Assembly (NCBI GenBank): GCA_028714175.1
Contig: JAQTMV010000001.1
Span: forward strand, 19,899 to 83,898
Direction of reading: 5' to 3'
Length of the DNA: 64,000 nt
Origin: Methylococcales bacterium
Lineage (GTDB): Bacteria > Pseudomonadota > Gammaproteobacteria > Methylococcales > Methylomonadaceae
In this document: positions 55,614 through 63,318 of the stretch, in pieces
Layout: every line of letters begins with the position of its first letter
Position numbering within the stretch: position 1 is the stretch's first letter
The notes under the pieces: generated by a model
What the model saw: only the letters and a program-made list of their open reading frames with translations
The model's database searches: none
What the model was told of the DNA's origin: nothing
Made by a program: the position numbers and the translations under genes

Positions 55614-56576
55614 ATGAAAAAATACGGTTCAAGTTTGTTTTTAGCACTTGTATTAGCAGGAGCCGTGCATGCTGAAACGGTTTTTGTCACGTTGGAAAAA
55701 GACAATGCGCTGGCTGTGGTTGATCCGATTGAGGGCAAGTTAATCAAGACGGTACCGGTGGGCCAGCGCCCCAGAGGCATTGCCATCAGTCCGGATAACA
55801 AGTTTTTGTATATCGCAACCAGCGATGACAATGCGATAAAAATTATTGACGCCGAAACGTTGAAAGAAATCGGAAAATTACCGTCCGGCGATGACCCCGA
55901 GACCTTTGCGTTAAATCCGGCAGGAGACCGGCTTTATGTCTCAAACGAGGATGACAGTCTGGTGACCGTTATTGATCTTGCCAGGAAAAAAGCCGTCAAG
56001 CAAATCAAGGTCGGTGTAGAGCCCGAAGGGATAACAGTGAGTTCCGATAATCGCTGGCTCATCAGCGCTTCCGAAACGACTAATATGGTGCACTGGATTG
56101 ATACCAAAACCAATGCTATCGTGGAGAATACCCTGGTTGATCCACGTCCGCGTGCAGCCGGTTTTACAGCGGATAGTCAACAACTCTGGATAACCTCAGA
56201 AATGGCCGGAACTTTAATGATTCTGGATGCCAAAACCAAACAAATCATCAAAACCATCAGGTTTGAAGTTTCAGGCGTCACTGCCGATAAAATTCAGCCG
56301 GTAGGCGTTGTCATTGATAAAGGCAGGGGTAGGGGCTATGTGGCTCTGGGGCCGGCAAATCGTGTGGCGGTGCTTAACGCACAGACATTTGAAGTTGAAA
56401 AATACTTGCTGGTTGGCCAACGGGTATGGAATCTGGCCTTTTCTCCCGATCAAAAGCGGCTTTACACCACCAACGGTGTCAGTAACGACATTTCCATTAT
56501 TGATCTGGAGAGCCAAACAGTAACCAAATCCGTAGGCGTAGGCACTTATCCCTGGGGCGTTGCAGTAAAGCCATGA
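55614..56576 (+). CDS. PQQ-dependent catabolism-associated YVTN beta-propeller protein
   Basis: A 320-residue secreted protein (signal peptide cleaved near VHA|ETVFVTLEKDNALAVV). It is built of seven repeats of the YVTN type: 'KTVPVGQRPRGIAISPDNKFLYI', 'LPSGDDPETFALNPAGDRLYVSNEDD', 'QIKVGVEPEGITVSSDNRWL', 'VGQRVWNLAFSPDQKRLYTTNG'. It occurs regularly in the PQQ-linked ABC operon and may act as a periplasmic scaffold or binding protein. Its stop overlaps the ATPase gene start by 4 bp. Confidence 0.93.
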   Translation: MKKYGSSLFLALVLAGAVHAETVFVTLEKDNALAVVDPIEGKLIKTVPVGQRPRGIAISPDNKFLYIATSDDNAIKIIDAETLKEIGKLPSGDDPETFALNPAGDRLYVSNEDDSLVTVIDLARKKAVKQIKVGVEPEGITVSSDNRWLISASETTNMVHWIDTKTNAIVENTLVDPRPRAAGFTADSQQLWITSEMAGTLMILDAKTKQIIKTIRFEVSGVTADKIQPVGVVIDKGRGRGYVALGPANRVAVLNAQTFEVEKYLLVGQRVWNLAFSPDQKRLYTTNGVSNDISIIDLESQTVTKSVGVGTYPWGVAVKP

Positions 56577-57313
56577 AGCCGTCGATAGCATTATCCGTTG
56601 AAGATTTGAGTTTCTCGTATGGCGGCAAGAAGGCGCTGGATAGGGTCAGTTTCAAGATACAATCAGGTGATTGCACGCTATTATTAGGCCCTAACGGCGC
56701 CGGCAAGAGTACGTTATTTTCGTTGATTACCCGCTTGTACGATACCCGTGACGGCCGTATCGAATTGTGCGGCTTCGATATTAAACGGCAAACACGCAAG
56801 GCCCTGGCAAAACTTGGCGTGGTTTTTCAGCAAACCACGCTGGATATGGATTTGACGGTGATGCAAAATTTACGCTATCACACCGCTCTGCATGGTATGG
56901 GGCGCAAATTGGCAGCACAGAGAATTCAACAGGAACTGGAACGCTTGAACATGTACGAACGCCGGTTTGAAAAAATACGCCAACTCAACGGCGGGCACCG
57001 GCGGCGCGTAGAAATTGCCCGGGCCCTACTGCATAAACCCTCCGTGTTGTTGCTGGATGAACCCACGGTGGGACTGGATGTGCCCAGTCGGTTAGCCATT
57101 GTCGAGTATGTGCATCAGTTGGCCATCGATGAAAAGCTGGCGGTCTTATGGGCCAGCCATTTAATTGATGAAATTTATCCGGACGATCATTTAATCGTGC
57201 TGCATAAAGGCCGGATTAAAGCCAGCGGCACCGTTGATGAAGTCCTGAAAATATCAAATACTGTAATGATTAAAGATGCGTTTTACACGTTGACGCAGGG
57301 AGATCAGGCGTGA
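56573..57313 (+). CDS. ABC transporter ATPase of the PQQ-associated system
   Basis: A 246-residue ABC ATPase with Walker A 'LLLGPNGAGKSTLFSLI', Q loop 'VVFQQTTLDMDLTVMQNLRYH', a signature with unusual sequence ('QLNGGHRRRVEIARALL', NGGH instead of LSGG) and Walker B 'VLLLDEPTVGLD', followed by a switch histidine in 'WASHLIDEI'. It matches the ATP-binding family of PQQ-dependent alcohol dehydrogenase loci. It overlaps genes on both sides by 4 bp. Confidence 0.93.
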   Translation: MKPSIALSVEDLSFSYGGKKALDRVSFKIQSGDCTLLLGPNGAGKSTLFSLITRLYDTRDGRIELCGFDIKRQTRKALAKLGVVFQQTTLDMDLTVMQNLRYHTALHGMGRKLAAQRIQQELERLNMYERRFEKIRQLNGGHRRRVEIARALLHKPSVLLLDEPTVGLDVPSRLAIVEYVHQLAIDEKLAVLWASHLIDEIYPDDHLIVLHKGRIKASGTVDEVLKISNTVMIKDAFYTLTQGDQA

Positions 57314-58176
57314 CTAATAAGCCGGGAGCGGATATGCATTTACCCGAAGGGCGCAGGGCAGGACCGTCCCGCATGAATATACTTCATTATTGGCGGGCAA
57401 TGTGGGGGATTATCGGGCGTGAATTATGGCGCTTCGTTACCCAGCGTGAACGCTTTATTTCTGCGCTGGTGCGCCCTTTGGTCTGGTTGTTTGTTTTTGC
57501 AGCCGGATTCAGGGCGACATTAGGTCTTGCCATTACCCCGCCTTATGAAACCTATATTCTTTACGAGGTTTATATCACACCGGGGTTGTGCGGTATGATT
57601 CAATTATTTAACGGTATGCAGAGTTCCTTATCCATGGTTTATGACCGGGAAATGGGCAGTATGCGGATATTGATGGTATGTCCGCTGCCGCGCTGGTTTT
57701 TATTGCTCAGTAAATTATTGGCAGGCACTGCCGTATCTATTCTGCAAGTCTATGTGTTTTTAGCGATCGCCTGGTTTTATGACATCAAGGCGCCATGGCA
57801 GGGTTACTTGTGGGTGCTGCCCGCGCTTATGTTGGCCGGGTTGATGCTGGGAGCCTTGGGGTTATTGTTGTCATCGTTCATAAAACAATTGGAAAATTTT
57901 GCCGGGGTCATGAACTTTGTGATTTTTCCCATGTTCTTTATGTCAACGGCATTGTACCCTTTGTGGAAACTTAAAGAATCCAGTGCCTTACTTTATAACC
58001 TGGCAAAATACGATCCATTTTCACAGGCCATTGAGTTAATCCGTTTTGCCCTGTATGGGCAGTTTAATCAGCCGGCTTTCATTTATACGCTGGCTGCTTT
58101 TATCGTTTTCATGACTGCCGCGATTATTGGCTATAACCCATCAAAAGGGATGATGTCAAAAAAAGGCGGTGGTTGA
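57310..58176 (+). CDS. ABC-2 type permease of the PQQ-associated system (PedC-like)
   Basis: A 288-residue inner-membrane protein of the ABC-2 family with six hydrophobic segments. Typical parts are 'WGIIGRELWRFVTQRERFISALVRPLVWLFVFAAGFR', 'YITPGLCGMIQLFNGMQSSLSMVYDREMGSMRILM' and 'NFVIFPMFFMSTALYPLWKL'. It pairs with the ATPase just upstream, probably as an exporter acting together with the binding protein and propeller. The substrate is unknown; relatives occur with PQQ-dependent alcohol oxidation. Confidence 0.92.
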   Translation: MTNKPGADMHLPEGRRAGPSRMNILHYWRAMWGIIGRELWRFVTQRERFISALVRPLVWLFVFAAGFRATLGLAITPPYETYILYEVYITPGLCGMIQLFNGMQSSLSMVYDREMGSMRILMVCPLPRWFLLLSKLLAGTAVSILQVYVFLAIAWFYDIKAPWQGYLWVLPALMLAGLMLGALGLLLSSFIKQLENFAGVMNFVIFPMFFMSTALYPLWKLKESSALLYNLAKYDPFSQAIELIRFALYGQFNQPAFIYTLAAFIVFMTAAIIGYNPSKGMMSKKGGG

Positions 58177-58303
58177 TGAGTCATGCAGCAGTGGATTGCC
58201 GAACCGCCTACGGCTAATCCGGGATTAGCCACGCACCTGATTCACGATTTTATTAAAGAGTTTAATTTGTTCATCCCAGCCTACAATTTTTACAGGTTAA
58301 TTT

Positions 58304-59092
58304 ATGCGCGGAATATGCGGTTGCGGTCAAACCAACAACACCACGAAGCTGAAACCTGTACTCAACAAGAATCAGTACCTTCTCAAACACGACCCCAGTC
58401 ATCACGGTCATGTTCATGATCATCATGACACCGAGCGCCTGGTTAAAGTTGAACAGGATTTACTCAGTAAAAATAATGCTTACGCCGCGCAGAACCGCGC
58501 GTATTTTCAACAGCATCATATATTTGCGCTGAATCTGGTTTCAAGCCCCGGAGCAGGCAAAACAACGCTGCTGGTTGAAACCATTAAAGTTTTAAAAGAC
58601 CGTTTTCCTATTGCAGTTATCGAAGGCGATCAACAGACCGAGCACGATGCGGATCGAATCAGAGCCACCGGCGTACCGGCCCTGCAAATCAATACCGGTC
58701 GCGCTTGTCATCTGGATGCGCACGGTATCGGTCATGCGATCATGGATCTCGGTGTCAAAGACCACAGTCTGCTGGCAATAGAAAATGTCGGCAATCTAGT
58801 GTGTCCGTCTTCATTTGATTTGGGTGAAGCACATAAAATGGTCGTGTTGTCGGTGACCGAAGGCGATGATAAACCAATCAAATACCCGGATATGTTCCAT
58901 GCGGCAGATTTAATGCTGATCAATAAAACTGACTTGTTACCTTATATCGATTTTGATGTGGAGCGTTGTATTCAGTACGCCAGACAGGTTAATCCCGACA
59001 TAGACATCATCAAACTGTCAGCGACTAAAGGTGATAATTTTTCTAAGTGGACAGACTGGCTTGCAGAGCGGGTTAAGCCCAAATTTATGTAA
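58304..59092 (+). CDS. hypB: Hydrogenase nickel incorporation GTPase HypB
   Basis: A 262-residue SIMIBI GTPase that loads nickel into [NiFe]-hydrogenase. It has the N-terminal cysteine motif 'MRGICGCGQ', a histidine-rich stretch ('HDPSHHGHVHDHHD') for nickel storage, Walker A 'LVSSPGAGKTTLLVETI', 'VIEGDQQTEHDADRI', the metal site in 'ALQINTGRACHLDAHGIGHAI', 'LLAIENVGNLVCPSSFDLGEAHK' and 'LINKTDLLPYIDFD'. The other hyp gene visible is hypE at the window end, on the opposite strand, with a restriction-type operon between them. Confidence 0.96.
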   Translation: MRGICGCGQTNNTTKLKPVLNKNQYLLKHDPSHHGHVHDHHDTERLVKVEQDLLSKNNAYAAQNRAYFQQHHIFALNLVSSPGAGKTTLLVETIKVLKDRFPIAVIEGDQQTEHDADRIRATGVPALQINTGRACHLDAHGIGHAIMDLGVKDHSLLAIENVGNLVCPSSFDLGEAHKMVVLSVTEGDDKPIKYPDMFHAADLMLINKTDLLPYIDFDVERCIQYARQVNPDIDIIKLSATKGDNFSKWTDWLAERVKPKFM

Positions 59093-59362
59093 AAGTCCGA
59101 ATATGATCTAACTTTTTCAGGAATTAGTTTAAGCCTCTACAGATATTAAAAATGGTCACTAAAACTGATGGGCTCAAGAAGGTCAAGGACAGCTATACAA
59201 TATAGTGCTCAAACTTTGACCGGATGCATTTTCTTGAAACACATATTTAGATGTGTTTTTCACATTTTATGCTGTAAAATTATTAAGAATTTCTTGAAAT
59301 AGTTTTCGGATAGAAAGATTAGTGCTTCCAACATTACACAGTGTTTTCACTGATTGATAAAC

Positions 59363-59656
59363 ATGACTTACGATGAATTTAAACGACAAGTTGGGAAAGC
59401 CGGCATTACTACTCGTGAATTTGCTAAGTTAGTTAAATTGAACCCTAACTCTATTACTAATTATGCAAAGAAAGGGATAGTTCCATCCCATCTGGCAATT
59501 ATAGTGACACTAATGGGTGAAATGGCTGAAAACAAAATTAACTTCAAGGAAACTTTAGAAAATATCGGCCTTGATTCCAAAAAGCCCCGCAGTAAAGAGA
59601 CTAAAAGTGGATTTAAGCAAAAAAATGCAAATTCGATTGTTACTTCTTCACAATGA
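59363..59656 (+). CDS. Small HTH protein, candidate controller of the methyltransferase operon
   Basis: From ATG at 59363 it encodes 97 residues: 'MTYDEFKRQVGKAGITTREF' and 'AKLVKLNPNSITNYAKKGIV', an XRE-like helix-turn-helix, followed by a lysine-rich tail. A TTG three codons earlier is a weaker start. It ends 9 bp before the methyltransferase gene, as do controller (C) proteins of restriction-modification systems. The 260 bp upstream hold only AT-rich promoter-like sequence. Regulation of the operon is inference. Confidence 0.7.
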   Translation: MTYDEFKRQVGKAGITTREFAKLVKLNPNSITNYAKKGIVPSHLAIIVTLMGEMAENKINFKETLENIGLDSKKPRSKETKSGFKQKNANSIVTSSQ

Positions 59657-59665
59657 TTAAAGATC

Positions 59666-60610
59666 ATGCGCAATAAGATCTTTATGAAAAATACTGAAAA
59701 TTACACAATAAATCCAGGGTCAAGCTCGAAAATACTAACACCAGAAAAGAGTACTTTGGCTGATGTTCTCAAGCATGCTGATTGGTTTGGTACTTCAATA
59801 GAAGGATTTCCATGGGGAGTATATTGTGGAGATGCAGAAGAAGTACTTGAGCGCTTCCCATCGGAATCTATAAATTGCATTGTTACATCCCCACCATATT
59901 ATTGGCTTAGGGATTATGGAGTTGACGGTCAAATAGGACTAGAAGACTCCGTGGATGGTTATGTAAAAGCAATTGTGGGTGTTACTAAAGAGGCCCTTCG
60001 AGTTTTGAGGAAAGATGGTGTGTTGTTCCTCAATATTGGTGACACATACTATTCAGGCAAAGGTGCCTCTCAAGGTCAAGATAAAAAAAGTAATAAACGT
60101 AGATTCGGACTTCGTGCCGTCGATAAGAGTGGTGGACTGGGTATTGGTCTGCAAAGAAAATCAATAATAGGTATTCCATGGCGGGTTGCCATAGAAATGA
60201 GTACTAGCGGATGGGTGTTGAGGAGTCCCATTATTTGGCATCGTGAAAGTTGTTTGCCTGAGCATGTGCGAGATAGACCTAGCCGTAGCTATGAATATGT
60301 TTTTATGTTTGTAAAAGATCGTCGTTACTATTTCAACAAACAACCCTTGATAGATCAGAAGGTGGAAGAGGACATGTGGACAATCCCTGCAAAACCAAAA
60401 GCTAATGGCCTCGATACAGCTCCATATCCAGATGAATTGGTTCGCAGATGTTTAGAAATTGGCTGTCCGCCAGGCGGTGTTGTTTTAGACCCATTCTTAG
60501 GTAGCGGTACTACCGCTAGGGTAGCAGTAAAAATGGGGCACACTGCTATTGGCATTGAGCTCAAAGACGAATTCTGTCGTTATTCAGTAGACCAGTTAAG
60601 AGCAGTCTAA
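59666..60610 (+). CDS. Beta-class DNA methyltransferase (N4-cytosine or N6-adenine)
   Basis: A 314-residue DNA methyltransferase. Motif IV 'CIVTSPPYYWLRDYGVDGQIGLE' is near residue 75 and the SAM-binding motif I 'VLDPFLGSGTTARVAVKMGHTAIGIEL' is near the C-terminus, which is the beta-class order. SPPY rather than DPPY favours N4-methylcytosine. The middle part has 'LRVLRKDGVLFLNIGDTYYSG' and 'IIGIPWRVAIEMSTSGWVLRSPIIWHRESCLPEHVRDR', with a probable target-recognition region in between. The stop abuts the ATG of the ATPase gene. It could protect host DNA from the downstream nuclease. Confidence 0.92.
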   Translation: MRNKIFMKNTENYTINPGSSSKILTPEKSTLADVLKHADWFGTSIEGFPWGVYCGDAEEVLERFPSESINCIVTSPPYYWLRDYGVDGQIGLEDSVDGYVKAIVGVTKEALRVLRKDGVLFLNIGDTYYSGKGASQGQDKKSNKRRFGLRAVDKSGGLGIGLQRKSIIGIPWRVAIEMSTSGWVLRSPIIWHRESCLPEHVRDRPSRSYEYVFMFVKDRRYYFNKQPLIDQKVEEDMWTIPAKPKANGLDTAPYPDELVRRCLEIGCPPGGVVLDPFLGSGTTARVAVKMGHTAIGIELKDEFCRYSVDQLRAV

Positions 60611-62476
60611 ATGTTTATTACGGCTGCCCAAATAGCATCTGCTATCAACGCCTTAAGTGACGTTCATCCATTTCATGGAATAACATTTCTAGCTTGTAAA
60701 AGAGCGAAGTTGCCTGTTGGTGAAAAAATCAATTTTGCGATGGACTCAGTAACAAATGTTTTTCTAACAGAGTTTCACAAGATAGATCCAGACTCAGAGT
60801 GTTTCTATCAGCCATTTAAATCCACGAAAAAATGGTTAAAACATGATTATGCTGCAAGTGGTTTGCAAGCGATTAATACTCAAACATTTGGCAATGCCTT
60901 TTTACATGAACCAAATACTCGTATATGGGGGTGGCACTCTGATTATGTTTCGGTATTGGCATCTAAACTGCCAAAAAGAAAGCGTATACCAGCCTTCCAT
61001 TTGGCTGTTTGGCTTTTCAAGAACAGAGACTGGGATGATAAAACCACCTCTCAGGATTTAATTGATAATTTTGTAAAGGAATTTTTCATAACAGAGGAAG
61101 AGCAAAAAGAACTTTTTGATCTATCAATCCCTTCAGACCTATCGTTAAATAATATTTTCCAGAAAGCTAAAGCTTCTTGGTTTGATCTTCGTCAAATTGT
61201 CACACAACCACCTGATGCTAAACCGGATCAAGGTGGCACACTAGCATTTCTAGAAACTATAAATCTTGGTCCAGCTGAGCATTTAATATTAACACCTGCA
61301 AATCGGCTTACTTTAATAACAGGAGATAATGGACTTGGAAAAACATTTTTACTTGAATGTGCATGGTGGGCATTAACAGGTATTTGGGCAGACAGACCAG
61401 CATTTCCTCGTCCAGCAGTTGAAAAGAGCAAAGCGATGCTTATTTTTGCTATACAGGGAGAACAGTATAGCTCTGAAAAAAAAACTATAGCTTTTGATTG
61501 GAAGACATTGTCATGGCAGGAACCAAAGCAACGACCTACTATCCCTGGTTTGACTGTATATGCTCGCGTAGATGGCTCATTTGCTGTTTGGGATCCAGCT
61601 AAGCAAATGACTCAATCTGTGACTTCTCAGTTTGGGAAGCAAGCAGTTTTTTCAGGAAATGAAGTTTGGGATGGACTACAAGGCAGAATTGAGGGTTTAA
61701 TTCGTGATTGGGTGCGTTGGCAAAACAATCCGACTAAGTATCCATTTGGGATATTTACAAAAGTCTTGGCTTGTTTATCTCCCCCAGATCTTGGTCCTTT
61801 GATACCTGGAGAGCCGGTTCGAATTCCTGATGATCCCAGAGATATTCCTACGATAAAACACCCGTACGGTGACACTCCGATTGTTTATTCTTCAGCAGGG
61901 GTAAAAAGAATTATTACACTTGCGTACTTAATTGTATGGGCATGGAATGAACATATAATTTCTGCCGAATTAGCACGCACAAAACCACAGCGGCGTATGG
62001 TTATACTTGTTGATGAGATGGAGGCTCATCTTCATCCTAGATGGCAGCGCGAGGTCTTACCGGCTCTAATGTCGATTGGAGTATTGCTGAACGAGAAACT
62101 TGAAACGCAGTTTCTTGTTGCGACACATTCTCCTCTAGTTATGGCTTCTGCTGAACCTGTTTTTGATGAGAGTATCGATTCTCTATATCACTTCGACATC
62201 AGTAATGCTGGAGACGTGAGTCTCAAAGAGATGAATTTTGCTCGGTTTGGTGATATATCTTCATGGTTAACTTCACCTATCTTTGAACTTAAACATGCTA
62301 GATCAAAGGAAGCTGAGATTGCAATTGAAGCTGCCAAAGAATTACAAAAGACTAAAGACGTTTCTTCTACAGATGTAAAAGAGGCATCTTTTCAATTAAT
62401 AAAATATCTTGGTTCCGATGATAAGTTTTGGCCGCGTTGGATTTCATTTGCTGAAAAACACGGAATAAAACTGTGA
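60611..62476 (+). CDS. AAA/SMC-type ATPase with unique N-terminal domain (restriction/defence)
   Basis: A 621-residue protein. Residues 1-200 are a domain I do not recognise ('FYQPFKSTKKWLKHDYAASG', 'GWHSDYVSVL', 'IPAFHLAVWLFKNRDW'). From about 225 an OLD/SMC-like ATPase begins: Walker A 'RLTLITGDNGLGKTFLLECAWWALTG', then 'YSSAGVKRIITLAYLIVWAW' (signature-like), Walker B 'MVILVDEMEAHLHPRWQREVLPALM' and 'FLVATHSPLVMASAEPVF'. Such ATPases pair with HNH nucleases in Septu (PtuA) and retron systems. It is sandwiched without gaps between the methyltransferase and an HNH gene (4-bp overlap). The N-terminal domain may read modified or foreign DNA. Confidence 0.85.
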   Translation: MFITAAQIASAINALSDVHPFHGITFLACKRAKLPVGEKINFAMDSVTNVFLTEFHKIDPDSECFYQPFKSTKKWLKHDYAASGLQAINTQTFGNAFLHEPNTRIWGWHSDYVSVLASKLPKRKRIPAFHLAVWLFKNRDWDDKTTSQDLIDNFVKEFFITEEEQKELFDLSIPSDLSLNNIFQKAKASWFDLRQIVTQPPDAKPDQGGTLAFLETINLGPAEHLILTPANRLTLITGDNGLGKTFLLECAWWALTGIWADRPAFPRPAVEKSKAMLIFAIQGEQYSSEKKTIAFDWKTLSWQEPKQRPTIPGLTVYARVDGSFAVWDPAKQMTQSVTSQFGKQAVFSGNEVWDGLQGRIEGLIRDWVRWQNNPTKYPFGIFTKVLACLSPPDLGPLIPGEPVRIPDDPRDIPTIKHPYGDTPIVYSSAGVKRIITLAYLIVWAWNEHIISAELARTKPQRRMVILVDEMEAHLHPRWQREVLPALMSIGVLLNEKLETQFLVATHSPLVMASAEPVFDESIDSLYHFDISNAGDVSLKEMNFARFGDISSWLTSPIFELKHARSKEAEIAIEAAKELQKTKDVSSTDVKEASFQLIKYLGSDDKFWPRWISFAEKHGIKL

Positions 62477-63084
62477 TAGGTATAGTACTACAGCCGGAGC
62501 CTCTTAACTTTAATTCTGATGTTCGAGAACCGGGTAATAAGTTACTTCAAAGAAATCAGAATATAACAGGAAAAAAATTAAAAAATTATTGGACAAAGAT
62601 ATCTTACGATTTGCATGCAGCATATCAAGGAATCTGTGCATACACTTGTATGTATATATTACCGCCTGGTTCAGTAGATCACTTTATGCCAAAAACACAT
62701 TATCCGGATCTAGCTTATGAATGGAATAACTATCGATTGGCATCGCCACGAGTTAATCAACACAAGGCCGATAGCACAGATGTAATTGATCCGTTTAACA
62801 TTCAACCTGGATGGTTTGTGCTTGATTTTCCGAGTTGTCTAGTATTTCCTGGTGATGGATTGCCAGATCTGATCAAGGTGCAGATTGAAAAGACTATAAA
62901 AGTTTTGAAACTTAACGATGATGATATCTTAGTGCAAGAGCGATGCGATATGATGTTAATGTATGCAGATGGTGAAGTTCAACTTGGTTTCTTATCAAGA
63001 CGTTACCCGTTCTTAGCTTTAGAAATCGAAAGACAAAATATCCAAGATACTGTCAATAAAATATTTAAGAAACGTACAAATTAA
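62473..63084 (+). CDS. HNH endonuclease-like protein, PtuB-like partner
   Basis: A 203-residue protein starting at GTG 62473 within the ATPase stop (GTGATAG). The HNH core is visible: 'GICAYTCMYILPPGSVDHFMPKTHYPDLAYEWNNYRLASPRVNQHKAD', seen here as zinc/structural 'CAYTC', catalytic 'VDHF', and the asparagines of 'EWNNYRL' and 'RVNQHK'. The pattern resembles the HNH proteins paired with ATPases in Septu (PtuB) and Ec78-type retrons. It is the presumed effector nuclease of this operon. The quoted core is a family resemblance by eye, not a search result. Confidence 0.75.
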   Translation: MIGIVLQPEPLNFNSDVREPGNKLLQRNQNITGKKLKNYWTKISYDLHAAYQGICAYTCMYILPPGSVDHFMPKTHYPDLAYEWNNYRLASPRVNQHKADSTDVIDPFNIQPGWFVLDFPSCLVFPGDGLPDLIKVQIEKTIKVLKLNDDDILVQERCDMMLMYADGEVQLGFLSRRYPFLALEIERQNIQDTVNKIFKKRTN

Positions 63085-63318
63085 CCAGTTTGAAAATTTT
63101 TAGTTAGTAATGCTGCTTTTCCAAACTTGTCGTTTGATTTCTTTAGAAATCTATGGGTTATTATCGATAAATAATTCTATTAGTTTTTCCAGTATCTGAA
63201 ATGTATCGAATCCAGCTCATCAATGCCAGATTTGGTTTGAACTAATTTTTTAGAAGCCGTCAAATCAAGTCTAGGAGGCTTATACAGATCACAAGGGTTG
63301 ATTAGCTGTGGTATAGTA
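63085..63318. other. Non-coding gap between the HNH gene and hypE
   Basis: AT-rich, convergent gene ends on both sides. No integrase, tRNA or obvious direct repeat marking an insertion end was seen. Confidence 0.5.

Noticed and set aside
59093..63318. Prophage or integrative element borders around the methyltransferase/ATPase/HNH genes
   Set aside because: No integrase, tRNA target, or direct repeat at both ends could be seen, so only lateral origin from composition and position is suggested.
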